Positions 1 through 8,600 of a stretch of 64,000 nt of DNA are shown in pieces. The stretch is from an uncultured Carboxylicivirga sp. (GTDB lineage Bacteria; Bacteroidota; Bacteroidia; Bacteroidales; Marinilabiliaceae). The stretch spans positions 186,001-250,000 of the forward strand of contig CANLLN010000003.1 of assembly GCA_947491945.1 (NCBI GenBank), given 5' to 3'. The translations under genes and the position numbers were made by a program. The notes beneath the pieces were generated by a model, which searched no databases, had not been told where the DNA came from, and saw only the letters and a list, made by a program, of their open reading frames with translations. Each line of letters opens with the position of its first letter. The stretch's first letter is position 1.

Positions 1-1259
1 GTGAGTGGGTCAACGAGCGGGAACTGAGCATCAACGACAATGCCTATAATACGGCTTATCCGGCTGTATCACCCGATAATAAATATCTTTATTTTTCATC
101 AACTCAAAGAGGCGGTTTCGGCGGAAAAGACTTATGGCGTGCCGAGATTAAATCATCGGGCGATGTAGGTAATGCCATTAACCTGGGGCGTGAGATCAAT
201 ACTTTTGGCGATGAGGAATGGCCTTTTATCGATCAGGAGGGTAATCTGTTTTTTGCTTCTGACGGACACCGTGGTTTTGGTGGACTCGATATTTTTAAGG
301 CCGAATATACGCCCAATGGTTTTGGAGCACCGGTTAACCTTCGTCAGCCTATCAACGGCGGTATGGACGATTTTGGTTACGTATTAAGCCCCATTGATCC
401 AAGTCGTGGTTTTCTGTCGTCGAACCGTCTGGGAGATGGGAGTAACGACGGGGTTTTTACCATAGCACCACCCGTTGAAGAAGTTGAGGAAGATGATGCA
501 CCGCCTATTTTTGGCCTCGACGAAGTACCGGTGGTGGATATGCAGGATGAGATACCCGTGGTGAGTGAACCGGAAGCGTCTACAGTGGATTTATCCATGT
601 ATCCCACCAGTCTTAGCACTAAGCTAACCTCTACCTTTAATGGCGGCCCTATTGCCGGGGTAACTATATTGATAAGGGATGCTAATACTGGTGAAGAAGT
701 GGTAACAGGAAAGAGTGATTCAGAAGGACGTATCGAGTTGAGCATCCCTGATGGGTATAAAAAAGAGGATCAGGAATTTGAAATTATTGTATCCAAAGGT
801 GATGAATATAAAACCAAGCGCATGCTGGTAAATGTTATGGAAATTGAAGACATTAATAATAATGGCCTGATGCTAACTCCGATTTTTAACGATGATGTGC
901 TGGATGATATTGGTAAGATGGTGGTGCCTTATCGTGATAATACGATTACTAAGGAAGGGCAGGCTGTTTTGGATCGTTTATCCACCTATCTTTTGCAAAA
1001 TCCAAATATTGTAGTGAAATTGAATGGACATACCGAGGCGAAAGGTAACCGCTATAATAACCTTCGGGTATCTCAAACAATTGCCGATAAGGCCGAACAG
1101 GTAATGATCGCCAAAGGCGTTAACGATGATCAGATGATACCGCGAGGATATGGCGAGCGCTACCTGATTAATAAATGTAAGCGCGGCGTGTATTGTTCCG
1201 ACAGCCAGCATCTGGTGAACCGGCGAATCGAAGTGGTTGTTTGGCGCATTCGTGATTAA
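1..1259 (+). CDS. PorE-like PD40/OmpA-family envelope protein (5'-truncated by window edge)
   Basis: The reading frame is open from the first bases (first full codon at base 3) to the TAA at 1259, so the N-terminus lies outside the window and the ATG at 363 is internal. In the visible 418 residues there are PD40/WD40-like beta-propeller repeats (about 1-120, with SPDNKYLYFSS and FASDGHRGFGGLDIF), an acidic linker, a carboxypeptidase-regulatory-like beta-sandwich (about 200-275), and a C-terminal OmpA peptidoglycan-binding domain (about 305-416, with LNGHTEAKG and NRRIEVVV). This order, usually preceded by TPRs, is that of PorE, a periplasmic T9SS component proposed to anchor the machine to peptidoglycan. 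Bacteroidota carry several paralogues of this architecture, so assignment to PorE itself is inference. The next gene begins 34 bases downstream and may be co-transcribed. Confidence 0.8.
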   Translation, partial: EWVNERELSINDNAYNTAYPAVSPDNKYLYFSSTQRGGFGGKDLWRAEIKSSGDVGNAINLGREINTFGDEEWPFIDQEGNLFFASDGHRGFGGLDIFKAEYTPNGFGAPVNLRQPINGGMDDFGYVLSPIDPSRGFLSSNRLGDGSNDGVFTIAPPVEEVEEDDAPPIFGLDEVPVVDMQDEIPVVSEPEASTVDLSMYPTSLSTKLTSTFNGGPIAGVTILIRDANTGEEVVTGKSDSEGRIELSIPDGYKKEDQEFEIIVSKGDEYKTKRMLVNVMEIEDINNNGLMLTPIFNDDVLDDIGKMVVPYRDNTITKEGQAVLDRLSTYLLQNPNIVVKLNGHTEAKGNRYNNLRVSQTIADKAEQVMIAKGVNDDQMIPRGYGERYLINKCKRGVYCSDSQHLVNRRIEVVVWRIRD

Positions 1260-1293
1260 TGATTAACTATAACACCCTAATAGCTTGTCAATA

Positions 1294-1923
1294 ATGAATA
1301 TGAAAACCATTATACTGCTTACTTTAATTCTGGTAAGTAATCCGGCTCTCAAAGCCGATAAATTAGAGAAGCTGCGCACCAATAAGAAGATTATTCGGAT
1401 GGATGAACCGCGTGCGCCGTACTATGCCATTCAAATAATAGCCTTGCGCAAGGCACCGCAGGTTCCAGCGTTTTTTAAAAATGTAGAGGTGGCGCGGGAG
1501 TATCCTTGTGCCGATGGTTACCTGCGTTTTACCGTAGGCGATTTCAACAGCCATGGTCAGGCTAAAGCAGCCCTTCAGCAGATTCGTAATCTGGGATATC
1601 AGCAGGCCTTTGTAGTGAATACAGCTGAGTATGTGCTACGCAATCAGTCAGATTCCGGCAGCAGCTATCTGAAAGGAAAGATCGATCCTAATAAAACCTA
1701 TACCATTCAATTGAGTGCCTTTCGTTTTCCGGTTTATCTGACGCATTTTAAGGGCATCGACGAGGTGATGGAGTTTCGTATGAAAGATAAGATCTTTCGC
1801 TACACAACGGGCTCTTTTAAGGGTGATGTAGCTATTCAGGAACTGCAGAAAGTAAAGGATTTAGGGTATAAAGATGCCCACTTGGTTGAATTTGACAAGT
1901 ACTTGCCATTCAAGATTGAATAA
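1294..1923 (+). CDS. Exported protein with two SPOR-like repeats
   Basis: The 209-residue product has an N-terminal signal peptide (hydrophobic core TIILLTLILVSNPAL) followed by two tandem, diverged SPOR-like repeats at about 45-112 and 135-205. Each has the pattern YxIQ...A(L/F)R, a central strand ending YTTGSF or FTVGDF, then a helix and a final (L)GYxxAxxV strand. SPOR domains bind denuded glycan strands of septal peptidoglycan, so a periplasmic envelope role is likely. I chose the first ATG (1294). ATG 1300 is equally possible, and a TTG at 1287 is unnecessary. It follows the PorE-like gene closely, and its stop codon lies just before the rnpB promoter. Confidence 0.7.
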   Translation: MNMKTIILLTLILVSNPALKADKLEKLRTNKKIIRMDEPRAPYYAIQIIALRKAPQVPAFFKNVEVAREYPCADGYLRFTVGDFNSHGQAKAALQQIRNLGYQQAFVVNTAEYVLRNQSDSGSSYLKGKIDPNKTYTIQLSAFRFPVYLTHFKGIDEVMEFRMKDKIFRYTTGSFKGDVAIQELQKVKDLGYKDAHLVEFDKYLPFKIE

Positions 1924-1930
1924 ATTATCG

Positions 1931-1938
1931 TAATTTTG
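1931..1938 (+). promoter_or_regulatory. -7 promoter box of rnpB
   Basis: The sequence TAATTTTG matches the Bacteroidota -7 consensus TAnnTTTG and ends five bases before the first base of the RNase P RNA terminal helix, as expected for direct transcription of rnpB. No well-spaced TTTG -33 box is visible, so the upstream element is weak. Confidence 0.6.
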
Positions 1939-1942
1939 TGCC

Positions 1943-2311
1943 AATAGCAAGCCGGTCTATCGCTGCAAACTTTCGGTTTGGAGAGGAAAGTCTGGGCAAT
2001 ATAGAGCACCGTACTTCTGAAAAGGAAGATGTTCGTGAGGGCATAGTAACGTAGCAGAAAATAACCGCCTTCGGGTAAGGGTGAAAAGGTGAGGTAAGAG
2101 CTCACCAATGGGGTAGGTAACTATTCCAGTTGTACGTCTTACGGATTGCAAGACCATGTATATCATAATTCCGCAAGGAGCAAGGTGGCTCGCTTTGTTT
2201 CGTAAGAAGTTGTGAGGGGTAGGTCGCTCGAAATAACAGGTGACTGTTGTTCTAGATAAATGATAGACGCTCCGCAAGGAGAGACAGGACCCGGCTTACA
2301 GGCTTGCTATT
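1943..2311 (+). ncRNA. rnpB: RNase P RNA, bacterial type A
   Basis: This is the catalytic RNA of RNase P, which matures tRNA 5' ends with the RnpA protein. The 5' terminal strand AATAGCAAGCC (1943-1953) pairs perfectly with GGCTTGCTATT (2301-2311) to form P1. The universally conserved GAGGAAAGTC block lies near 1981-1992, followed by a GGGC and AGAGCACCG stretch, and the 3' conserved ACAGGACCCGGCTTACAG block lies near 2283-2300. The length of about 369 nt fits a type A RNA. The 3' P1 strand runs straight into a T-tract at 2313-2318, so P1 probably doubles as the terminator hairpin. Open frames on the minus strand here are shadows. Confidence 0.95.
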
Positions 2312-2338
2312 ATTTTTTCTTCCTTTAAATCACTATCC

Positions 2339-3646
2339 ATGAAAAACCGTGTAACACGTTTAATTCACTTTTTTAAGGAAGAAATATGGCGCATCAGAGC
2401 CGAGAAAACATCTAAAAGACAGTTTTTCTTAATACGCTTACTGCGCATTCTTAGTATCGCTGTGCAGGGATTTATCAACGATAAGTGTCAGCTTAAGGCC
2501 TCGGCACTTACCTTCTACTCGCTCCTGTCGGTAGTGCCGGTAGCAGCTTTGGCTTTTGGGATAGCCAAAGGTTTTGGCTTGGATCAGAAGCTGCAGGCCA
2601 TATTAACCCAGAAACTGGAAGGTCAGGAGGAAGTGCTTGATTTTATCTCTAATTTTGCTTTAAACTACCTTGAGAAGACACCCGGAGGGGAAATAGCCGG
2701 AATTGGTTTGGTAGTGCTATTTTGGTCAGTCATGAAGGTATTCGGTAATATCGAGCATTCCTTTAATGACATTTGGGAGGTGAAGCATGCGCGTTCCTTT
2801 ATCCGTAAATTCAGTGATTATATTTCCTTGATGCTGCTTGCCATTATCTTTATGATATCAAGCAGCGGAATGGCGGTGTTTGTAACGGAACATCTCGAGA
2901 ATATGGGTTTTGAGCGTAATGGGGTATCTTCCCTCATCTATGCTTCTTCCAATATTTTGGTGTGGATTGTTTTTACCTTGCTTCTTTATATCATGCCCAA
3001 CACCCGGGTGAAGTTCAAGGCAGCCTTGTTTGGGGGTATCATTGCCGGTTCACTGTTTCAGGTACTGCAATATGGCTATATCCATTTTCAGAGCTCTGTA
3101 ACCAGTTACAACGCTATTTATGGTAGTTTTGCAGCCCTTCCATTCTTTCTGATATGGATGCAAGCCAGTTGGCTCATTGTTCTGCTGGGAGCCGAGCTTT
3201 CATTTGCCTTTCAAAATGCCGACAGCTATGAGTTTGATGCCGACACACGCCGCGTCAGCTATGCCTATAAGCGCCATGTAATCCTCATGGTAGCCTCATT
3301 TGTCATCAAACGCTTTGAGCATGGAGGAAAAGCGCCCAATAATATGGAGCTGTCCAATGCACTGAAGCTTCCCATTCGTCTCATTAACGAGGTGTTGTAT
3401 GAGTTGGTCATCAGTAATGTGTTCTCCGAAGTCAATAGCGATGATGAGAAAGAAACTTTCTACCAACCGGCACTGGATATCAATCAACTTACGGTAATGA
3501 AAGTAATTGGCATGGTTGAGGCCAAGGGAAGCCGCGACCTCCATTTTGAAGAGACCAGTCATTTGCATAACCTGCAAAATATACTTACAGAATTTGATGA
3601 GCTGCTGAAGAACAACAAAGGAAATATCCTACTGAAAGAGCTTTAG
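2339..3646 (+). CDS. YihY/virulence factor BrkB family inner-membrane protein
   Basis: The 435-residue protein has the YihY/BrkB (UPF0761) membrane domain at about 45-295. It shows the family block around LKASALTFYSLLSVVPVAA, the segment ending FGNIEHSFNDIW, and the late membrane helices with YGSFAALPFFLIWMQ. About six transmembrane helices can be seen. The remaining 130 residues look like a winged-helix-type cytoplasmic tail (AxxLPIRLINEVLYELV), which is common in the Bacteroidota versions. The molecular function of the family is not settled; early names such as ribonuclease BN were withdrawn. ATG 2339 follows the rnpB terminator by 20 bases, so the promoter must lie at the end of rnpB or transcription reads through. 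Confidence 0.85.
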   Translation: MKNRVTRLIHFFKEEIWRIRAEKTSKRQFFLIRLLRILSIAVQGFINDKCQLKASALTFYSLLSVVPVAALAFGIAKGFGLDQKLQAILTQKLEGQEEVLDFISNFALNYLEKTPGGEIAGIGLVVLFWSVMKVFGNIEHSFNDIWEVKHARSFIRKFSDYISLMLLAIIFMISSSGMAVFVTEHLENMGFERNGVSSLIYASSNILVWIVFTLLLYIMPNTRVKFKAALFGGIIAGSLFQVLQYGYIHFQSSVTSYNAIYGSFAALPFFLIWMQASWLIVLLGAELSFAFQNADSYEFDADTRRVSYAYKRHVILMVASFVIKRFEHGGKAPNNMELSNALKLPIRLINEVLYELVISNVFSEVNSDDEKETFYQPALDINQLTVMKVIGMVEAKGSRDLHFEETSHLHNLQNILTEFDELLKNNKGNILLKEL

Positions 3647-3657
3647 TAGTAGGAAGT

Positions 3658-3694
3658 AAAAAAGGCAGTCGCCCTAAAAAAGGATGACTGCCTT
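3658..3694 (-). terminator. Intrinsic terminator of the 6S-like ncRNA
   Basis: AAGGCAGTC (3662-3670) and GACTGCCTT (3686-3694) form a 9-bp stem. On the minus strand it is followed by six U residues (3663-3658); the plus strand has no such tract, which sets the RNA's orientation. It may also stop read-through from the convergent YihY gene. Confidence 0.75.
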
Positions 3695-3902
3695 GCTTAT
3701 AAGGACCGCACCACCCGGGATTATTTAAACTCCTGTAAACAGGATTTGAGTGCATGTAATTATCGATAATCCTCCGTACTATAAATAGTAACCCAAAGGG
3801 CGAGGCCCGCTCTTTAAAAACATAGCGTCACTCGGTATTCTGGTAGTGTTGAGTTTAACAATCTAAATACGACTGATGCGGAATGTCTTTGTCAATGATC
3901 GT
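3658..3902 (-). ncRNA. Structured ncRNA resembling 6S RNA (6S-Flavo-like)
   Basis: No gene fills the interval between the YihY gene and the exonuclease gene. On the minus strand it has its own promoter, a rod-like fold and an intrinsic terminator. Pairings by eye: 3874-3881 with 3706-3713 (8 bp closing helix), 3851-3863 with 3719-3732 (13 bp, one bulge), a terminal GGGC-CUC-GCCC hairpin at 3798-3808, and a CCUG/CAGG hairpin at 3732-3743. A long hairpin with a central open region is the 6S RNA layout, in which the RNA mimics an open promoter and sequesters RNA polymerase. The 6S identity is inferred from shape, size and free-standing transcription. It could be another structured sRNA. Confidence 0.6.
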
Positions 3903-3906
3903 ACTA

Positions 3907-3937
3907 CAAATATAAGCTTTTACAAGGCTGTATCCAA
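3907..3937 (-). promoter_or_regulatory. Promoter of the 6S-like ncRNA
   Basis: Read on the minus strand, TATATTTG (3914-3907) fits the Bacteroidota -7 box TAnnTTTG, and a TTG (3937-3935) lies 20 bases upstream as a partial -33 box. The predicted start is near 3902. Confidence 0.6.
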
Positions 3938-4054
3938 GAAAATACAAGGCTTATGAAGTGATAAATGAGGGAAAATGCTGAGTGATAAATTATTAAAATT
4001 AGTATTTTTATCAGCTTGTTAATACGGGTAAATCAAAGATAGAGCGCGAAGGGT

Positions 4055-5422
4055 ATGTATGTAATCGTTGATATTGAAACGACAGGTGGTAATATGAAGA
4101 GTGGCAAGATTACCGAAATTGCCATTTATCGGCATGATGGGGAAAAGGTAGTGGATGAGTTTGTTAGTCTGGTAAATCCGGAGGCTTATATACCGCCCTT
4201 CATTACTTCGCTTACAGGCATTACCAATGCGATGGTAGAAGATGCTCCCCCATTTTATCAGATTGCCAAGGAGGTTGTTGATATTTGCAAGGGCGCTGTG
4301 TTTGTGGCCCATAATGCTGCTTTTGACTACAATTTTATCAAAGCGGAGTTTAATAGTTTGGGATACGAATTTGAGATGCCCACAATATGCACGGTTAAGT
4401 TGGCACGTAAGCTCTTGCCCGGTCATGCCTCCTACAGTTTGGGTAAAATATGCCCTGATTTGGGCATTAGCAACTATGCACGACATCGGGCAGCCGGTGA
4501 TGCTTTGGCCACCGTGGAACTGTTCGAAATATTATTAAAAAAGAATAACGGTTTACTTAATCCTGAGGATCCCTATCAGCAATTTTCTGCCGATGGCTTG
4601 CATTCAGGGCTGTCCATCGATCATATTAAGACTTTACCAGCGCAAACGGGTGTTTATTATATTCATAACGATAAGGATGAACTGATATATATTGGTAAAA
4701 GTAATAATATACGCAACCGCATCATTACGCACCTGGGCAATCCGCGCACTAAAAAGGGCATTGAGATGAAGCAAAATGCCGCCGTTATAAGCTGTTGTAT
4801 CACCGGAAGCGAGCTGATTGCCCTGCTGAAGGAATCAGAGGAGATAAAGCAGGATAAACCGCGTTATAATCGCGCTCAGCGACGCCGAAAGAATAGCGTG
4901 GGGCTGTATCATTACACCGATCGGAAAGGCTATGAGCGGCTACTATTGAAACCGATTGGTGGAGTAGAGGTGCCCGCTGCCTCATTCGATACCCTGAAGG
5001 AGGGGCGTGAGCGCTTGTTTCAATGGATTGAGGAATATGCCCTGTGTCAGCAGTTGTGTGGCTTGTACGAGGGTAAGCATGGCTGTTTTCAGTATCAGCT
5101 GAATTCTTGTAAAGGAGCTTGTGTGGGTGAGGAGCCCGCCGCCGACTATAATCAGCGGGTCGATAAGCTGCTAAGCACGCTGTCCTACGGCTATCAAAAC
5201 CTTGTGATTCTTGATCGTGGCCGTAATGTGACCGAGATGGCTGTTGTTGTTATTGAAAATGGTTCTTACCTGGGTTGGGGCTATATCGATGAAAGTGCTT
5301 GTGTAAGTGACCCTCATACCTTTAAAGAGTACATTACCCGCTACGACGACAATGGTGATACCCGAAGTATTATCAGTAACTATCTGCGCAACAGAAAATA
5401 TTCAAAACTTATTCCTTATTAA
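4055..5422 (+). CDS. DEDDh exonuclease / GIY-YIG nuclease fusion with UvrC-like cysteine motif
   Basis: The 455-residue protein joins two nuclease modules. Residues 1-165 are a DnaQ-type 3'-5' exonuclease: D6 and E8 in VDIETTG, D91 in HNAAFDYNF, and H144/D149 in HRAAGDA, which makes it DEDDh. Residues 195-285 are a GIY-YIG endonuclease: GVYYI 199-203, IYIGKS 211-216, R220, and a likely catalytic glutamate at 260, followed by the UvrC-like KQDKPRYN. Residues 331-356 hold C335-x8-C344-x7-C352-x3-C356, matching the cysteine spacing after the UvrC GIY-YIG domain, where a 4Fe-4S cluster has been reported. Related proteins combine DnaQ with Cho/UvrC-N and are assumed to act in DNA repair. The stop codon lies inside the downstream hairpin. 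Start ATG 4055 puts the Exo I motif right at the N-terminus, as is usual. Confidence 0.88.
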   Translation: MYVIVDIETTGGNMKSGKITEIAIYRHDGEKVVDEFVSLVNPEAYIPPFITSLTGITNAMVEDAPPFYQIAKEVVDICKGAVFVAHNAAFDYNFIKAEFNSLGYEFEMPTICTVKLARKLLPGHASYSLGKICPDLGISNYARHRAAGDALATVELFEILLKKNNGLLNPEDPYQQFSADGLHSGLSIDHIKTLPAQTGVYYIHNDKDELIYIGKSNNIRNRIITHLGNPRTKKGIEMKQNAAVISCCITGSELIALLKESEEIKQDKPRYNRAQRRRKNSVGLYHYTDRKGYERLLLKPIGGVEVPAASFDTLKEGRERLFQWIEEYALCQQLCGLYEGKHGCFQYQLNSCKGACVGEEPAADYNQRVDKLLSTLSYGYQNLVILDRGRNVTEMAVVVIENGSYLGWGYIDESACVSDPHTFKEYITRYDDNGDTRSIISNYLRNRKYSKLIPY

Positions 5423-5454
5423 GCTGAGTTCAAAATTTTACTTGAACTCAGCTT
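5421..5454. terminator. Bidirectional hairpin between convergent genes
   Basis: A perfect 13-bp stem pairs 5421-5433 with 5442-5454 around an 8-base loop. It begins within the stop codon of the exonuclease gene and sits just past the end of the minus-strand T9SS gene. U-tracts are poor on both sides. The arms AAGCTGAGTT/AACTCAGCTT recur at 60226-60270. Confidence 0.6.
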
Positions 5455-5468
5455 AATAATATTGGTTT

Positions 5469-7028
5469 TTATCTTTTAAGGAGGTTGAATACCTGATTAT
5501 TTACCTTTAAGATATAGTAACCCTTGGGTAGACTGCCTGTGGAGAGTGTATTGCGACCTTTTCCTAAGGTAGTTTGCATCATTAACTTACCGGTTAGATT
5601 ATAAATTGTAGCCTTTACATAAGGTGCGTCTGATGTGACATATAAGTATGAGCGAAATAGGGTTGGGTGTACCGTTATGCCCTGGGAATCTATTTCATTC
5701 ACATTGGTGGCGGTGTAGTGATACCTTTCGCGTGTTGAATTTTGGTAGACGGCCAAATTCGGAATCCATAATTTAGTGATGCGTTCCAATAGCTTGGCAC
5801 TTGTGCCTTCGTAGCTAAGTTCGTAAAGGGAACCAAACATTTGTATCCAAACTTCATCGCCTGCATGCATTTCGGTTTTTTCTTCGATTATATTGCCAAA
5901 ATTATCCATCTCAGTGGTTTCTTTATCAACTTGGATCAAAACGCCTGAATCATAGTGGTGTTGAATATGATAAATCAGTAGGTCACTTTGGTATAATTTG
6001 TCGTAATAGGTCTTTAACCAGGCGTTGGCTTCCCAAGATTCCTGTTGGGTACTTTCGTAGTTATCCTTGTCCTCGTAGGTGTAGCGCTCATAGTTGTGCC
6101 AACTGGCATTGAACCAGTCCAAATAGGTTTCGATAATGACCGGGGCCCGCCCGTTGCCATCACCTTCGGGGTATTCGGCTTCCATCTTTTCATCATTAAC
6201 ATAGCTGGTTGGGGCGTTTATGTCGCCCGTGCCTTGGTAGGCCTGAAAGGTATATGTTTCGAGGTAGCTCTTGTCCAAATCGCCGTTCCAGTAATACCAG
6301 CTAACATCAATATAGCGGCCGATAAGTTCCAGAACGCCGTCTGTTCCTTCATAGTCTAAAGCACTGACCGGGTATGGATTGCCATTGTAGAAAAACTCTG
6401 TTTTGTATGTGGGCAGCCAGGCGTTGTCTTGCAAATAGTACCGGGTTTCTTCCTTTAATAAATCATCGGTGTAAGTGCGTTCTATTTTATAACCGTTTGT
6501 TTCTACCCATCCAATACCTTCCTGGTAATAGGAAAAGATCTCGGACAGCATGTTGCCTTCAGTATCGTAGCTGCGCTCTATACGTTCGCCACTTGCCATG
6601 ACCCAAGTGTCAATTTGCCAGATTTCGTAAATCGTTTCGCGAATTCGATCATATTCATCATAGGCGTAGCTGTTACGGAACTCATTTACATAGCTGCTGC
6701 TGCCATCGTCATACCGCTGGTTAGTAGATTGAGTCAGTCGGTTTTGGTCGTCGTAGACGTTCAATGTTCGATTATATTGGCTTGTCATTACCGTTACATT
6801 GCCCGCGGCATCGTATTCAAAACTGATGCTGTAATCAAACACCCAGTCATTGCCTTCCCAATAGTCGACAGCTATGCTTGAGGGTAAAAAGGTGCTATGG
6901 CTGCTTTTTAGTTGGGTGACTTTCTGTTTGGCCTTCGTTTCTGCCTTCCGGTTGAAAGGGGTGTTGCGCTGGGCTGTTACCTGAACCAACAGGCCCATCA
7001 TGATTAAGAGCGTAAATGTTGTTTTCAT
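5469..7028 (-). CDS. T9SS-sorted secreted protein with YD-like repeats
   Basis: The 519-residue product starts with a signal peptide (TFTLLIMMGLLVQVTAQ) and ends with a type A T9SS sorting domain at about 440-519: a beta-sandwich containing VKATIYNLTGKLMMQTTL, then LPKGYYILKVN and a basic end LLKR. The middle contains imperfect repeats of about 20-40 residues built on tyrosine/aspartate patterns such as FEYDAAGNVTVM, NVYDDQNRLTQ and YDTEGNML. These resemble the YD repeats of RHS-type shells, but no RHS core or toxin tip is present. It is predicted to be exported by Sec, passed through the outer membrane by T9SS and anchored at the surface. The substrate is unknown. The upstream region to aroC contains palindromic repeat A. 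Confidence 0.7.
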   Translation of the reverse strand: MKTTFTLLIMMGLLVQVTAQRNTPFNRKAETKAKQKVTQLKSSHSTFLPSSIAVDYWEGNDWVFDYSISFEYDAAGNVTVMTSQYNRTLNVYDDQNRLTQSTNQRYDDGSSSYVNEFRNSYAYDEYDRIRETIYEIWQIDTWVMASGERIERSYDTEGNMLSEIFSYYQEGIGWVETNGYKIERTYTDDLLKEETRYYLQDNAWLPTYKTEFFYNGNPYPVSALDYEGTDGVLELIGRYIDVSWYYWNGDLDKSYLETYTFQAYQGTGDINAPTSYVNDEKMEAEYPEGDGNGRAPVIIETYLDWFNASWHNYERYTYEDKDNYESTQQESWEANAWLKTYYDKLYQSDLLIYHIQHHYDSGVLIQVDKETTEMDNFGNIIEEKTEMHAGDEVWIQMFGSLYELSYEGTSAKLLERITKLWIPNLAVYQNSTRERYHYTATNVNEIDSQGITVHPTLFRSYLYVTSDAPYVKATIYNLTGKLMMQTTLGKGRNTLSTGSLPKGYYILKVNNQVFNLLKR

Positions 7029-7186
7029 AGATCTTGTTTTGGTTGTGTCTGTATGTTGTTTTATAGCAGACTTTCTTCACAAGATATCTAATGATGACGT
7101 TCTTGTCAATTGGCTACATTAATTTGTGAGTTGTTTTTGACGGAAGTTTCGTTTCGTCACATGAAGCGCTGTTGTGCTCTTAAATT

Positions 7187-7240
7187 TTATTCACGGAACG
7201 GTTCTTTCTAAGCATCTTCCGATAGAGAACCGTTCCATAA
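7187..7240. repeat. Palindromic repeat, copy A
   Basis: GGAACGGTTCT (7195-7205) and AGAACCGTTCC (7226-7236) are perfect 11-bp inverted arms around a 20-base loop. The loop and flank share the core TAAGCATCTT.CG and TAACA with copy B at 17131-17180, and the arms match copy C at 12366-12413 in the opposite orientation. The copy sits 17 bases past the aroC stop codon. It could act as a terminator or an mRNA 3'-end stabiliser, or be a small mobile palindrome. No adjacent T-tract is present on the aroC strand. Confidence 0.7.
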
Positions 7241-7253
7241 CAAATCTTGAATG

Positions 7254-8330
7254 CTACCGATACATTTTATTCATCAGTATATGATCCATTAGCGTGATGG
7301 CGGCCATGGCCTCAACGATGGGCACGGCACGTGGTAGCACGCAAGGGTCATGACGGCCCTGGGTGGTGGATTTGATTTCCTCGCCTTGCCTGTTCACGGT
7401 ATTTTGCTCCATCAGAATGGTGGCAATGGGTTTAAAGGCCACATTGAAATAGATATCTTCGCCATTACTGATGCCACCCTGTATGCCGCCCGAGCGGTTA
7501 GTTCGGGTGCGTACCCGATTACCCTCCATATAAAACTCATCGTTATGCTCAGAGCCTTTCAAATCAGTGGCGCCGAAGCCCAGACCGTAATCAAAGCCTT
7601 TTACCGCATTGATGGACAGCATGGCCTGGCCTAAGGTGGCGTGCAGCTTGCCAAAGACGGGATCTCCCAGGCCGGCGGGTGCATTTTTGATCACACAGCT
7701 GATCACACCGCCTACCGAATCATGATTTTTCCGAATGGTATCGATATAACTAATCATCTTTTCTGCTGTTGGCGCATCGGGGCACCGCACAATGTTATTT
7801 TCAGTATTTTCCAGGTTCAGTTCCTGATAGGGTTTATCCAGCTGTATAGCACCTACCTTGGAGGTAAAAGCCTGAATGGTAATACCCATTTGCTTCAGCA
7901 TCAGCTTGGCTACGGCACCGGCTACCACGCGGGCAATGGTTTCGCGGGCCGATGAGCGGCCGCCACCCCGGTAATCGCGTATGCCGTATTTACTCTGATA
8001 AGTATAGTCGGCGTGAGAGGGACGATACACATCGGCTATATTGCCATAGTCCTTGGAGCGTTGATCTTTATTCCATATCACAAAACCGATGGGTGTGCCG
8101 GTGGCTTTCCCCTCGAATATGCCCGACAGAAACTCCACCTTGTCCGCTTCATTACGTGGGGTGGTAATGGCCGATTGTCCGGGGCGTCGCCGGTCAAGCT
8201 CGCCCTGAATAAAATCTTCGTCGATCAGAGTATTGGGCAGCACTCCTTCAATGATACCACCTACAGCTTTACCATGCGACTCGCCAAAGGAGGTGAGCTT
8301 GAACAAGGTGCCAAAAGAATTTGCAGACAT
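7254..8330 (-). CDS. aroC: Chorismate synthase
   Basis: AroC converts 5-enolpyruvylshikimate-3-phosphate to chorismate, the last shared step of aromatic amino acid, folate and quinone synthesis, using reduced FMN. The 358-residue length is standard. All family blocks are present: the N-terminal [14 protein letters not shown] with the catalytic histidine, RRRPGQS near 48-54, the signature region [17 protein letters not shown], and [16 protein letters not shown] towards the C-terminus. The start ATG gives the usual N-terminus. It appears monocistronic: the FKBP terminator is upstream and palindrome A lies immediately downstream. Confidence 0.97.
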   Translation of the reverse strand: MSANSFGTLFKLTSFGESHGKAVGGIIEGVLPNTLIDEDFIQGELDRRRPGQSAITTPRNEADKVEFLSGIFEGKATGTPIGFVIWNKDQRSKDYGNIADVYRPSHADYTYQSKYGIRDYRGGGRSSARETIARVVAGAVAKLMLKQMGITIQAFTSKVGAIQLDKPYQELNLENTENNIVRCPDAPTAEKMISYIDTIRKNHDSVGGVISCVIKNAPAGLGDPVFGKLHATLGQAMLSINAVKGFDYGLGFGATDLKGSEHNDEFYMEGNRVRTRTNRSGGIQGGISNGEDIYFNVAFKPIATILMEQNTVNRQGEEIKSTTQGRHDPCVLPRAVPIVEAMAAITLMDHILMNKMYR

Positions 8331-8549
8331 ATTGCGCTTTGATTATAGTTTGAAATAAAATGAATGGTAAAAATAGTTGTTTATAAGCATACACCCAAAA
8401 GTGAGTGATAATTATCATCGTCTGGTGGGCTTTGATCTGTAAGCAGGATAGGCCAGAAAAGTACAAAGAATCAAGTCTATTGACAGCTTGCTTATATTTC
8501 TGCCAAAAAGCACATCAATTTCAATTGTCAAATATTACTGAAAAGGCAC

Positions 8550-8575
8550 AAAAAAGGGAAGTGATAACACTTCCC
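8550..8575 (-). terminator. Intrinsic terminator of the FKBP gene
   Basis: GGGAAGTG (8556-8563) pairs with CACTTCCC (8568-8575), and the minus strand continues with six U residues (8555-8550). The 17-base tract GGCACAAAAAAGGGAAG here is identical to the one at the terminator at 14479-14495. Confidence 0.85.
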
Positions 8576-8600
8576 TCTGATATTCAATAGTATTTTTCGA

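Noticed and set aside
1836-2277. Minus-strand open frames of 90 and 106 codons
   Set aside because: They lie across rnpB, whose helices and conserved blocks explain the sequence; the translations look random.
5469-7028. RHS/polymorphic toxin
   Set aside because: YD-like repeats are present, but there is no RHS core motif, C-terminal toxin domain or immunity gene, and the protein ends in a T9SS sorting domain.
8405-8590. Plus-strand frame of 61 codons upstream of the FKBP terminator
   Set aside because: It runs through the terminator hairpin of the opposite gene and shows no protein-like pattern.
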